Positions 11,711-23,481 of a stretch of DNA of 64,000 nucleotides are shown one piece after another. How positions within the stretch are numbered: position 1 is the first letter of the stretch; every line of letters starts with the position of its first letter. This DNA is from Flaccisagitta enflata (Eukaryota; Chaetognatha; Sagittoidea; Aphragmophora), in assembly GCA_965153355.1 (NCBI GenBank), contig OZ231127.1, positions 4,960,001-5,024,000 of the forward strand, written 5' to 3'. Made by a program: the position numbers and the translations under genes. The notes beneath the pieces are model-generated. The model saw nothing but the letters and a program-made list of their open reading frames with translations, was not told where the DNA came from and did not search any database.

Positions 11711-11780
11711 TTCCTTGGCCAAACGTAGGTGCATCAAATCCTTGAGGTGCTCTCGCCGTTTGTGCAGAATAACGGAGAGA
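11711..11780 (-). CDS. THBS: thrombospondin exon before the coiled coil
   Basis: 70 nt encoding SLRYSAQTARAPQGFDAPTF plus GQG, from acceptor TTTGCAG to donor GGAA/GTAAGA. It ends in phase 1, and the next exon supplies the remaining two bases of an Asn codon, giving GQGNQMDAL. The intron begins GTAAGAGAGAGAG and runs straight into a GA array, so donor and repeat are continuous. On the transcript strand a (CAA)n array lies just upstream of the acceptor. Confidence 0.7.
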
Positions 11781-11812
11781 CTGCAAATCAAATATTGGAA
11801 TTATCAAATGTT

Positions 11813-11935
<123 letters not shown>

Positions 11936-12130
11936 TTTTCCAGTAAGTTTTTTAGCAATTTTGGAGGGGGCTTCAATTTGGGCTTGAATACAACTACTGT
12001 AGATGCCATTATTGCTACCTTAAATGATCATTTCAGCACCACACCTTCATTCACAACTAAGACTGGTACTAAATTTCATCTAAGACTAGTAATTTCAGGC
12101 AAAAACTAAAGGAACTTGTCCGTTACTCAC

Positions 12131-12157
12131 CTCCGGAGTTTTTCCATCCACTAATTC
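12131..12157 (-). CDS. THBS: thrombospondin micro-exon, 27 nt
   Basis: Nine codons (ELVDGKTPE) between an acceptor ATCACAG and a strong donor GAG/GTGAGT, phase 0 on both sides. An in-frame stop just upstream of the acceptor rules out a longer exon in this frame. Phase fits both neighbours. Very short exons are easy to miscall, so confidence is moderate. Confidence 0.5.
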
Positions 12158-12441
12158 CTGTGATCATTTGTACAAGATATAAGGGAATATGAATATTTGA
12201 ATTGTTAAGATGGTTGAATTAACTTAGTTGGTACTTAGTGTAGCACTATTTTGTAAATAGCCTTAAAAGTTGAAATGCAGTGGTTCTGCTTTTTATTGTA
12301 TCCCACCTCATGATCTTTATTTGGCCGGTATATATCTGACCAAAATCAACTTATTTTAACAATTTTGTTCTTGCTTAATGATTCCCATCTACAAATTTGA
12401 TCTACATAACTTAATTTAACTTATGCATGTGGTTTACTGAC

Positions 12442-12759
12442 CGGTTTATAGTATCTGACAGGCGGATCATTAAGCGTTTCCTCAACAGGTGCATCTCCCA
12501 TCATCATCATAGCCAAAGATGGAGTCTCTTCAGCGCGGAGATGCTGAACCGGAACTCCGCCGACTCCGTGGCCGCCGAAGGAGGTCGTCGACGAAGGAGA
12601 AGAGGAAGAGGAAGAGGAGGATGTGACAAACGCCTCGTCAACATCCTCAAAGGCGCTTCCGGGAACTTTGTTGGCGTTACGATCTAACCAACAGTATTGA
12701 CGAGACAAGTGTTGGTTGACTTTGTTGCCAAGATACAAATGAGAGTGAGGAGCCAGAGT
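12442..12759 (-). CDS. THBS: thrombospondin exon (N-terminal region or linker)
   Basis: An open frame of 106 codons, phase 0 at both ends. The acceptor is a C-rich tract ending CACACAG, the donor CCG/GTCAGT. The peptide starts near TLAPHSHLYLGNKVNQHL, then has a run of about 8 Ser, a Gly/Val-rich part and ETLNDPPVRYYKP. I see no firm domain; it should lie between the N-terminal domain and the coiled coil. A 405-bp (GT)n and 72-bp (GA)n array sits just upstream in the transcript. An alternative acceptor (ACAAAG) lies about 45 nt inside. Coding status is supported by the open frame and by phase agreement with the next exon. Confidence 0.6.
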
Positions 12760-12787
12760 CTGTGTGAGTTGGGGGGGAGGGGGCAGC

Positions 12788-14102
<1,315 letters not shown>

Positions 14103-14269
14103 AACAAGGCCGGATACACGGCTACCCCAGTCGCGTGCGGGTGGGCAGGGGCCATATTTGAGGAGCGGTATAGCCAAAAACCCCATAAACGCCGAAAAAG
14201 TAAAGTGTGACGGACTGACGGACGGACCGACAAAGCGGGGTGTAGAGTCGCGTAGCACGCGACTAAAAA
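14103..14269 (+). mobile_element. family B element
   Basis: AACAAGGCCGGATACACGGC, GTGGGCAGGGGCC, GACGGACGGACC, AGTCGCGTAGCACGCGACTA then AAAA. Confidence 0.92.
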
Positions 14270-14508
14270 TCTTACAAAATTTTCTCTTTCTAATGGGTCC
14301 TTTTTTACATCTTTTTATACATCGTTTGAATTTGAATATGAATGTCTCAACAAAAATGTAAAAAAACAAACAACAAAACAAAAATAGAAAAAAAAAGAAA
14401 GAAAAAAAGGGAGGAGAGGGTGAAAGGGAAGGGACAGATTCAGGCGCGTTTTGTAATAAGTGAGATGTATTTCTATTTTGTCATTGAATCCATCCATCCG
14501 TCTCTCTC

Positions 14509-15428
14509 CTTTTTGGGCAGCGGCCCCAAAGGGCCGATGTCCTGTAGGACACAGGGGTGAATTTCCTTACGTCCGTCCGTACGTACGTACGTCCGTCCAT
14601 CCGTACGTCCCCCCCTCCGAAGCTTCTCAAGCCTCTCAGGCCTCAAATCCAGCCTCTCAGGCCTCAAATCTGGCCTCTCAGGCCCCAAATCTGGCCTCTC
14701 AGGCCTCAAATCTGGCCTCTCAGGCCTCAAATCTAGCCTTTCAGGCCTCAAACCCAGCCTCTCAGGGCTCAAATCTGGCCTCTCAGGCCTCAAACCCAGC
14801 CTCTCAGGCCTCAAATCCAGCCTCTCAGGCCTCAAATCTGGCCTCTCAGGCCTCAAATCTGGCCTCTCAGGCCTCAAATCTGGCCTCTCAGGCCTCAAAT
14901 CTAGCCTTTCAGGCCTAAAACCCAGCCTCTCAGGCCTCAAATCCAGCCTCTCAGGCCTCAAATCCAGCCTCTCAGGCCTCAAATCTAGCCTTTCAGGCCT
15001 CAAACCCAGCCTCTCAGGCCTCAAATCCAGCCTCTCAGGCCCCAAATCTGGCCTCTCAGGCCTCAAATCCAGCCTTCCAGGCCTCAAATCCTGCCTCACA
15101 GGCCTCAAATCCCACCTCTCAAGCCTCAAATCCAGCCTCTTGGGCCTCAAATCCAGCCTCTTGGGCCTTGAACCCACCCTCTCATGCATCAAATTCCCAT
15201 TGAATAACATGGCAAATTGACAAAAAATTGAAAAAAATGCAAAATTCCCAATGAATATCATGGAAAATTACCCCAAATATGCCCTCTCAGGATGTATGGA
15301 AATTCACCCCTGTGTCCTACAGGACATCGGCCTTTGGGCCGCTGCCCTGCTCTCACTCCACTTTTTCAGCTAATCACTCCAAGCAGGGCATAGGGTACCG
15401 CTGACCATGTGCGATCCTTGGATGACTT
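14509..15428 (+). mobile_element. family A element, full-length, 21-bp minisatellite
   Basis: Left arm GGGCAGCGGCCCCAAAGGGC at 14515, then CCGATGTCCTGTAGGACACA and GGGGTGAATTTCC. The right arm is its reverse complement at about 15296-15350, then a tail to GGATGACTT. Inside: GTCC/GTAC repeats, then about 26 units of GGCCTCAAATCCAGCCTCTCA (14636-15190). The long open frames here only reflect the 21-bp period. Confidence 0.95.
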
Positions 15429-15439
15429 GTTTCTTACCA

Positions 15440-15589
15440 TTTTTAGTCGCGGACACGCGACTCTACACCTTGCTGTGTCGGTCGGTAGGTCGGTAAGTCG
15501 GTAGGTAACACACTTTTTAATTCCGAGCGGTTTTCGCATAACTGCTCCTGCCCAACCGTCCGCGACTGGATTGCCGTGTATCCGGCCTT
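15440..15589 (-). mobile_element. family B element next to a family A copy
   Basis: Reverse orientation: TTTTTAGTCGCGGACACGCG to GTGTATCCGGCCTT. Begins 12 bp after the end of the family A copy 14509-15428. Confidence 0.92.
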
Positions 15590-15642
15590 ATTTTCCTACT
15601 TTTTGCAGAATAAAATGTCAACGTGACCATCATGCCCAAAAG

Positions 15643-15789
<147 letters not shown>

Positions 15790-16272
15790 GTTGAATCTAA
15801 CGTAATTAAACAATATGCGTGGTCCAATGAAATATCACCAATCATCAGCTATCATCTATTTAAATTTGACTCGAAATATCTTATGGCGCGAACAAGTTCA
15901 ACAAATGAGCTTTTTTCTGGCAAATGCACGCTTCTCTATACCATTCGATGTCGGACTGTCAGTCCGTTGATCCATTGGCCCCTCACTTTCCTTTTTTGCA
16001 TTGTTTTTCTTCTCGTTTAGGTTCAATTTTTGCATCCCTGCCCCTGCCCAACTGACATCTAGTGTCTATATCCCTTTCCGTTTTATGCCAGCACGTTTTG
16101 CATGGCTAATATATGTCGATCTGTACGTCCGATGCTCCGTTTATGACGCAGACTGAACTTTTCTTGCGTGGGATTTTTTTGTGGTTATGTAACTGACCTT
16201 TCTCTTTATTAGATACACGAACCAGATTTTGCAGAGATGCTTAAAGGAAAAAAGAAAACATCTAGAAAATAA

Positions 16273-16470
16273 AACAAAGCCGGCTGCACGGCTTCCCTTG
16301 TCAATTGCGGGTGGGCAGGAGCAGTGAGGAATAAGCAGGGGCAGTGGTGCAAAAAAAAAAACGCCTAAAAACACCCATGAGCAAAATTTTACACATAGCT
16401 TAGTATAGTGGGATCGACGGATCAACGGATCGACGCACTGACGGACTGACCGACATAGCAAGAGTCCTGC
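16273..16470 (+). mobile_element. family B element, diverged
   Basis: AACAAAGCCGGCTGCACGGC start, with the GGGCAGGAGCAGTGAGG block duplicated, then GACGGACTGACCGACATAGC. The terminal TAGTCGCG part is decayed. Confidence 0.75.
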
Positions 16471-16648
16471 CCTTCAGCATTATTGCCTGCCCATTTGACT
16501 TCATGTTACCCACCTTTATAAGGATAATCTATCAATCTATGTATTCATCTATTTATCTATCTGTCTTTCTGTCGATAAAACTATTTGTCTGTCTACCTGC
16601 CTTTCTCTCCATCTATCTATCTCAACGAAAATGAAATGTTGGTCTGTG

Positions 16649-16749
<101 letters not shown>

Positions 16750-17149
16750 TCACACAAACTTTGAATTGGTTGATGTCATCCCTAATCCAAAAAAAGAAAA
16801 AAGATTCCACCTTTCTGGATCTAAAAGTTGAACAGAAAAAAAAATGACAAACTGAAAATTAAAGAACTTTTTTTCGAAGGCTAAAAAGCTCGTCTTTAGA
16901 TAACTTTCTGTTTTACACTCTTTAAAATTTTTCACAGGATCGAAATAGACTGATAAAACTTGGAGAGATTTTAAGTGAACAGTTTGAGGATTAAAAGGAA
17001 GAAGAAGAGATATTCTAATCATTCATTTTCAATGCAATGGATATCAAAAAGGAAAATGAAAAGAAAATGTGGAATTGATTTTCCGCTCATTCAATTCACA
17101 GCTTATTTTCCGAGCAGAAAGAAAGGAAAATAGAGCAAAAACAGACAAC

Positions 17150-17261
<112 letters not shown>

Positions 17262-17677
17262 TTATATCTCCACTCATCGATTCGATAAAAAAAAAAAAAA
17301 AACATTAAAAGAAAAAAAATGAAAGCCTGAAGTATCTAAATGCGAAAAAAAAGAATGAAAAGAAAATGAAAAATCAAAAAGACTGTGAAGAAGAAGAAAA
17401 AAGAAGAACACAACTCTCGAAATATCGTTTGATTTAAACATGGTTTACCGCATGTACTTTTTCATCGGAGGCAACAAAAAGATCATTTCATTTAACATAA
17501 ACAAACGCGAGTCGCTTCAGATTGGAATTGGTGAAATTGAGCAAAATTTTAAATCGTTTCCTTACAACTGTTACCATCATTTTCTTCAAGTTTTAATCTT
17601 CTTGCATATTTTTGCCCGCCCTCATGGTTTCTCATTTATTCGATATTCTAATGGTTTTTCTTCAACTTTACAACGAA

Positions 17678-17807
17678 AACAAGGCCGGAAACACGGCAGG
17701 ACAGTCGCGGACGGTTGGGCAGGAGCAGTGATGCGAAAACTGTTCGCAATTCAAAAATGTGACAGATGGATGGACCGACCGACACGGCACCGACCGCGAC
17801 CAAAAAA
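17678..17807 (+). mobile_element. family B element upstream of the EF-hand start codon
   Basis: AACAAGGCCGGAAACACGGC to GACCGCGACCAAAAAA. Ends about 40 bp before the exon that holds the ATG, so it lies in the presumed 5' UTR intron. Confidence 0.88.
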
Positions 17808-17846
17808 GCTAATTCAGTTTGATGTTTTGTTATTTCTTTTTAACAG

Positions 17847-17969
17847 AAGTTAACTCATTTAAAAAAAAAAAGATGGCGACAAAATTGACTTACGGAGCGG
17901 AAATGCTCCAAGTTTTGTCAACCATTTTTGATAAACTTGATGTGGATGGCGATGGAGAAATCACTGCCG
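17847..17969 (+). CDS. EF-hand gene exon 1 of coding region (ATG 17873)
   Basis: A good acceptor, TTTTTAACAG, at 17846 suggests a 5' UTR intron upstream, so this exon holds 26 nt of leader and the start codon at 17873. It encodes MATKLTYGAEMLQVLSTIFD and the first calcium loop DVDGDGEITAGE, completed by the next exon. Donor GCCG/GTGAGT, phase 1. A family B repeat ends about 40 nt upstream. Confidence 0.85.
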
Positions 17970-17977
17970 GTGAGTAC

Positions 17978-18360
17978 ATAGATCAATCAATCAATCAATC
18001 AATCGATCAATCTATTATTCCATCTTTCAATTTATCACTCTATCAATCAATCAATCTACCAATCTTTCAATTAATCAGTCAATCAATCTATTAATCTAAC
18101 AATGAATCAGTCAGTCAAACAATCAATGAATCAATTAGTCAATCATCAATCAATCAATCAAAATTTTTTTGAATTTATAAATCAACCAATCAGTCAATCG
18201 ATCTAACAATCAACCAATCAATCAATCATCCAATCAAGCAATCCATCTATCAACCAATAAGTCAATCATTCTATTAGTCATTCAATCAATAAATCATTCT
18301 GTCAATCAATCAATCAAGCTACCAATAAATGAAGCCATCAATCTATCCATCGATCGGTCA
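17978..18360. repeat. (AATC)n imperfect region after the exon 1 donor
   Basis: Starts about 8 bp past the donor GTGAGTACATAG. Similar in unit to the thrombospondin intron at 4255-4690. Confidence 0.95.
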
Positions 18361-18576
18361 ATGCTGCTGGTTTTCCCCATAACTTTTGAGAACTGGACTT
18401 GGCAAAATAGCTGCCAGTTAAGAATATACATTAGTCACTCACCATTTACCAACTATAGCAATCAAATGGGTGACCACTCATTTAGGTTTTTTCCCACTTT
18501 GAGGGGATTTCTTTTATTGGCATAGTAGAAATTGAAAGAAAATGACATAAATGCACCAATTTCTTTATCCGCTAGA

Positions 18577-18775
18577 GGCGGATTCCCGTTACTGTGCTAT
18601 CCATTATAGTGGGGTGTAACTGTACGTTTACCTTAATTTACACCATAAGGAATTCCTCAATCAATCAGCTCCGCACTGTTACAGTCCGTTACTGTTACTA
18701 TCTGTAACTGTCCATTAATCAATCAGTTCCGTTACTGTGCTATCCATAATAGTGGGGTGTAACTGTACGTTTACC
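18577..18775. repeat. duplicated MITE end
   Basis: CGTTACTGTGCTATCCATTA and TAGTGGGGTGTAACTGTACG occur at about 18589 and 18732. Reversed, TACAGTTACACCCCACTATA looks like a Tigger-type terminus. Intron between EF-hand exons 1 and 2. Confidence 0.6.
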
Positions 18776-18810
18776 TGGATTTTCAACATTAGGAATTTCA
18801 AAATCAATCA

Positions 18811-19020
18811 GCTCATCTAAGCCTCATTATTTCATTTAACGTTTGATCCCTTCTTTATCAATCAGCTCATCTAACCCTCGTTATTTCATTCAACATCTGA
18901 TCCCTTCTTTATCGATCAGCTCATCTAACCCTCGTTATTTCATTCAACATTTGATCCCTTCTTTATCAACCAGCTCATCTAACCCTCGTTATTTCATTTA
19001 ACTTTCAACCCCATCTTTAG
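18811..19020 (+). repeat. 54-bp tandem array ending at the exon 2 acceptor (4 units)
   Basis: GCTCATCTAA recurs at 18811, 18865, 18919 and 18973. Units contain TTATTTCATT and GATCCCTTCTTTATC. The last unit is altered to end CCCCATCTTTAG, the real acceptor. Confidence 0.9.
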
Positions 19021-19149
19021 GTGAGATGAAATCCAGTCTGCCTTCGGTGACAACTGCTCTTGAAAAAGAAGGAATTGCTTTAGATGAGGCGACGATTGAA
19101 AGGATCATCGACTACTTTGACATGAGCGCAGACGGGGAAATTGATAAAG
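19021..19149 (+). CDS. EF-hand gene exon 2
   Basis: 129 nt, phase 1 to phase 1. It encodes GEMKSSLPSVTTALEKEGIA, an acidic helix and the second loop DMSADGEIDKDE, completed by exon 3. The acceptor ATCTTTAG is followed by GTGAG, so the exon begins with a donor-like sequence. Upstream intron: four 54-bp units ending at this acceptor. Downstream intron: the donor AAAG/GTAATGAATG runs straight into an (AATG)n array, and a degraded copy of the exon end lies at about 19334-19375. Confidence 0.9.
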
Positions 19150-19320
19150 GTAATGAATGAATGAATGAATGAATGAATGAATGAATGAATGAATGAATGA
19201 ATGAATGAATGAATGAATGAATGAATGCATGAATGAATGAATAAATGAATGAATGAATGAATGAATGAATGAATGAATGAATGAAAGAATAAATGAATGA
19301 ATTAATGAATGAATAAAGAG
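19150..19320. repeat. (AATG)n starting at the exon 2 donor
   Basis: GTAATGAATGAATG: the donor is the first unit. Confidence 0.97.
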
Positions 19321-19333
19321 ATGAATGAACTAG

Positions 19334-19470
19334 TCATCGACTTCTTTCACATGAGTGCCGACAAAAGCAATTGAAAAAGGTTGATTTAAAATGAACGAAT
19401 TGATAATTAATGAATGATAGAATGAATGATGGAGGAATCACTTGATTAAAACGAGCACGGAAAAATTGAT
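19334..19470 (+). repeat. decayed copies of EF-hand exon 2 end
   Basis: GTCATCGACTTCTTTCACAT and then GAGTGCCGAC resemble the end of exon 2 (ATCATCGACTACTTTGACAT), followed by AAAAAGGTTGATT. A shorter match (AAATTGATAAAGATAAG) lies near 19462. They sit beyond the (AATG)n array that begins at the donor. Confidence 0.7.
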
Positions 19471-20135
19471 AAAGATAAGTTTGTGTTTGGTAGTTTTACA
19501 TAGCATGGTCGGCTGGTGGCATGAAGGTAAATCAGTAAAATTTTGTACAAGGCATACAAAGGAGGGACTATCAAGGTATAGGGGGAAGGAATATCAAGCA
19601 ACTGACGATCTAATGAAACAGTTTATGTTTAAAAAAACCTGATTTGCATAATGCATAAAGAAACATCATTAAGTAATTTTGACTTAAAAAAGCAGCTAAA
19701 TGCAGTCAGCATGACACTCTTAGATGTAATCATAAGCAAGCTCTTTATGATACTTCTGTCGCGCCTTTTCGCGAGTACCGCGGTGAGAGAATCGCAACTT
19801 TCAACTTGTAAAACTCCAATTGAAACAAATTGATTTGCATTAAATAAATAGCACTACAACTGCTTCCGTACGAGATTGTTTTGTCAAAAACTGCTTATAA
19901 ACGCTCTGACACGTCGGCATCGCTGAAAGTCGGCGAAATGCTCACTCTCCGCCCGTGGTCAACCTTTAATCAGAGGCACAGCCTCCTGTCGAGCGTCATC
20001 CGCCCTTTAGGAGGCTGCATGAATATATCCGTCCATCTGCCTGTTCATACTTCCGACCAAATTCACATTTTTGACAATTCATATGTATTCTTGATATTCA
20101 CCCCGTCTTTCACGTTACTCATTATTCTTCTACAG

Positions 20136-20219
20136 ATGAATTCACATCAGCCGGTATGCTTTTAACAGTCAACTACATGTTCGATATTGATTCTGGTCTT
20201 CCCTCCCTTCCTCTTCCAG
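20136..20219 (+). CDS. in-frame duplicate of exon 3 start with its own acceptor (alternative exon extension)
   Basis: From acceptor TTCTACAG at 20135, the sequence reads DEFTSAGMLLTVNYMFDI and continues open through the real acceptor into exon 3. The extension is exactly 84 bp, or 28 codons. Use of the upstream acceptor would insert DEFTSAGMLL...LPLP and duplicate the linker helix. Whether it is used cannot be told from DNA. Confidence 0.45.
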
Positions 20220-20351
20220 ATGAATTCACATCAGCCGGCATGCTTTTGATGGTCAAATCCATGTTTGATATTTACGATATCAACAAAAACGGATTTTTAT
20301 CTAAAGGAGAATTCGACGTTTTAATGGACGAACTTGGATACGGAGTTGAAG
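20220..20351 (+). CDS. EF-hand gene exon 3
   Basis: 132 nt, phase 1 to phase 1. It encodes DEFTSAGMLLMVKSMFDIY and the third loop DINKNGFLSKGE, then FDVLMDELGYGVE. Acceptor CTCTTCCAG, donor GAAG/GTATGA. Its 5' part is duplicated 84 bp upstream with its own acceptor, in frame. Its donor heads an array of sixteen 55-bp units. Confidence 0.92.
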
Positions 20352-21286
20352 GTATGACAATTTGAACAACTTACATCACATGAACCTTACTAAATATACA
20401 CTGAAGGTATGACTAGTTGAACAAATTACATCACTTCAATCTTACTAAATGTACATTGAAGGTATGACAAGTTGAACAACTTACATCACTTCAACCTTAC
20501 TAAATGTACATTGAAGGTGTGACAAGGTGAATAACTTACATCACTTCAATCTTACTAAATGTACATTAAAGGTATCACAATTTGAACAACTTACATCACT
20601 TCAACCTTACTAAATGTACATTGAAGGTATGACAATTTGAACAACTTACATCACTTCAACCTTACTAAATGTATATTAAAGGTATGACAATTTGATCAAC
20701 TTACATCATTTCAACCTTACTAAGCATACATTAAAAGTATGACAATTTGAACAACTTACATCACTTCAACCTTACTAAATGTACATTAAAGGTATCACAA
20801 TTTGAACAACTTACATCACTTCAATCTTACTAAATGTACATTAAAGGTATCACAATTTGAACAACTTACATCACTTCAACCTTACTAAATGTACATTGAA
20901 GGTATGACAAGTTGAATAACTATCATCACTTCAACCTTACTAAATGTTTATTGAAGGTGTGACAATTTGAACAACTTACATCACTTCAACCTTACTAAAT
21001 GTACATTGAAGGTATGACAATTTGAACAACTTACATCACTTCGACCTTACTAAATGTACATTAAAGGTGTGACAATTTGAACAACTTACATCACTTCAAC
21101 CTTACTAAATGTACATTGAAGGTATGACAAGTTGAACAACTATCATCACTTCAACCTTACTAAATGTACATTGAAGGTATGACAAGTTGAACAACTTACA
21201 TCACTTCAACCTTACTAAATGTACATTGAAGGTTTTACAAGTTAAACAACTTTCATTACTTCAACCTTATCAAAAACACATGGAAG
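20351..21286 (+). repeat. 55-bp tandem array carrying the exon 3 donor (16 units plus a decayed one)
   Basis: Units begin with GGTATGAC at 20351, 20406, 20461, 20516 and so on every 55 bp to 21231. They end TTGAAG, matching the end of exon 3 (GTTGAAG/GTATGA). Each contains CTTACTAAAT, a branch-point-like motif, 12-20 nt before AAG/GT. No indels through 16 units; a 17th, degenerate unit follows. Confidence 0.97.
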
Positions 21287-21534
21287 TGAACCCTCATTGA
21301 TTCGTTAATACGCAATCCAAGGAATCTACTAGAAAACAATGTTGCCCATTGAATATACATGAATGTAGTTATCATAACTAATTACTACTAAGTTATGTAA
21401 AAATGCTTTGTTAGATTTTGTAAAGGGCCTTGAAAGTTCCAACTGACAATTCGCTTAACTCTTAGTCTGCCATTAAAGTAGAATTTCGGACAGCCTAGAA
21501 ACCAAAGAAGACATGTCATTGAACAGTGGAAGTA

Positions 21535-21710
21535 CAGTGGGACCCCGCAATAACAGACCCGCTTTTAAAGGTTCCCCATCAATAAAGGTCAACATTTTGA
21601 AGTCCCAAATGACAGTTTTCAATGTGATTTCACCTCTCTTTAAAGGTGAACCTGACATAAAGGTGAAAAATCTTTAGTCCCAATGGGACCGATGAGACGG
21701 GGTCCGACTG
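21535..21710. mobile_element. pogo/Tigger-like MITE
   Basis: Ends CAGTGGGACCCCGCAATAAC and GACGGGGTCCGACTG are inverted and flanked by TA. The CAGT..ACCCCGC.ATAAC ends are typical of Tigger-type elements. No coding capacity. Confidence 0.85.
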
Positions 21711-21925
21711 TAGGAGTGTCACCATTTGTAACGGATCCACAAGTAACAAAAGTCATAGTGAGAGTGAATTGCAGTGGTAACAAATGATTTCCTCTTTTTA
21801 ATTTTTTATTCTTTTTGTGTATGTCTCTTCACCTGTCTGTCTGCCTGTCTACCTGTCTCCCTGTCTCCCTGTATGCCTGTCTCTCTTTCTGCTTTCCTGT
21901 CTGACTGTCTGTCTTACATCCACAG

Positions 21926-22037
21926 ACAGAGCAACAGTATTCAAACGCGCCGATTTAAACAGGGATGGAACTATTGATGAAATGGAATTCTATCAAGCAC
22001 TTATGGGAACAATCTGCGTTGATCATATGCCTAACAG
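21926..22037 (+). CDS. EF-hand gene exon 4
   Basis: 112 nt, phase 1 in and phase 2 out. It encodes DRATVFKRADLNRDGTIDEM and EFYQALMGTICVDHMPN, with the fourth loop DLNRDGTIDEME. The acceptor CATCCACAG follows a CTGT-rich tract. Donor CAG/GTAAGC. The last 50 nt or so plus the donor are repeated twice downstream, near 22058-22112 and 22140-22190. Confidence 0.9.
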
Positions 22038-22200
22038 GTAAGCAACGCAACCAATAATAATGCACTGATGGGAACTATTTGTTTGAAACTATGGATCATA
22101 TGCCTGAAAGGTAAGCATCAAAAACTGCCACCAAACACTCATGGTAACTCATAGATACAAAGTTTGAATAGGTCACATGCCTGACAGTTGAGCAACACAA
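22021..22200 (+). repeat. copies of exon 4 end with donor (3 in all)
   Basis: CATATGCCTAACAGGTAAGC (real), CATATGCCTGAAAGGTAAGC near 22097, and CACATGCCTGACAGTTGAGC near 22174. Exon sequence upstream of them (GCACTTATGGGAACA) is also recognisable in the copies. The third copy has lost the GT. Confidence 0.9.
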
Positions 22201-22408
22201 GCTGCAGCTAAGAGCTTACCGGCTCCAATCTCTATAAGACCTTCGTCGTCCATCTTTCCTTCGATTGCCAGTCTGTCGGTTTGTGGGTCCATTGGTCCAT
22301 TAGTCTGATGGTCCGTAAGTCCATTGGTCCGCTGGTCCGTTGGTCCGTCACTTTACATGCCTTTTTGCGGTCAGGTTGAGCAATATGTATTCCATGTCAA
22401 TCATGATA

Positions 22409-22565
22409 CAGTTGACGCCCGCTCTAACGGACCCCTCTTCAATGGAATTCCGCCTACAACAAATGAAATTTTATGGTCCCTCAGAGTTGGCTTCTTTTAT
22501 TTCCTTTATTTACAATAACAGAAGAAAATTGGTCCCCTAAAATCCGTTAGAGCGGCGTTCAAATG
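22409..22565. mobile_element. pogo/Tigger-like MITE
   Basis: Ends CAGTTGACGCCCGCTCTAAC and (inverted) CATTTGAACGCCGCTCTAAC, flanked by TA. Lies in the intron after EF-hand exon 4. Confidence 0.85.
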
Positions 22566-22672
22566 TAATTGATATTTGTTTCTTTTTCGACCTCGCCCCG
22601 TTGATCATTTTAAAGAGCATTTCTTAACCCGTTTTTCACGTTTCTACTCTCTTGTCTCTTGTCTCTGTTCTC

Positions 22673-22841
<169 letters not shown>

Positions 22842-22851
22842 TTTTCCCCAG

Positions 22852-22945
22852 AATAAAGTTGACATTGACTCAATTGGATTTGGCCAAAAATCCTTCAATT
22901 CCAGTTTTTGATCTTCTCGACAACCAAAAAGTTCAAGTTGATCAG
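22852..22945 (+). CDS. EF-hand gene exon 5
   Basis: 94 nt, phase 2 in and phase 0 out, encoding IKLTLTQLDLAKNPSIPVFD then LLDNQKVQVDQ. The acceptor (TTTTTTTCCCCAG) follows a long (CT)n array. The donor CAG/GTTTAA is non-consensus beyond GT. No known domain recognised; phase agrees with both neighbours. Confidence 0.75.
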
Positions 22946-23370
22946 GTTTAAAATGGATGAATGCATGAATGGATGAATGGATGAATAAATGCGGGAATGG
23001 ATGGATTGACGCATGAATGAATGAATTGATGAATGAATGGACGAAGCGATCTATAAATGTGGATGAATGGACGATTGGATGAATGGATGATCGTAAGACT
23101 GGAGAGATGAATGGATGAGACCATTTATTAATGGATGAATGGATTAGACTATCTATGAATGGATGAATGGATGAATGAATGAATGAATGAATAAATGGAC
23201 GATTGGATAAATGGATAGATGGAAGACTTGATGAAACTATGATTGGATCAGCCTGGATGCCCGGATATTTGGAGAAATGGAGTTTTGATGAATTGGTGAC
23301 AGTGATGGATGAATGGGTGAATGGGTAAATGGGTGAATGAGTAAATGGGTGAATGGATGTCATTCTTACT
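22946..23370. repeat. (ATGGATGA)n-type minisatellite after exon 5
   Basis: Imperfect GAATGGATGA units starting within 10 bp of the donor. Confidence 0.9.
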
Positions 23371-23481
23371 TTCAGTCTTACATCAAATAAGTAACCATGA
23401 AGCGTGCAAATTAAAAAAAATAGCTGACGAAAATCAAAACACAAATGAATAATATTCATAATATTCTTCTTCAATCCACAG

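Noticed and set aside
14460-15261. Frames of 150-260 codons with ASQASNLASQ or LRPERLD repeats
   Set aside because: The 21-bp minisatellite of a family A element is open in every frame without a stop in the unit. The same happens at 29187-29555 and, with an 18-bp unit, at 51063-51260.
20351-21286. Regular array considered as a CRISPR-like locus
   Set aside because: No unique spacers: the whole 55-bp unit repeats, and it starts at an exon edge in an animal gene. The 98-bp array at 35490-36490 was rejected for the same reason.
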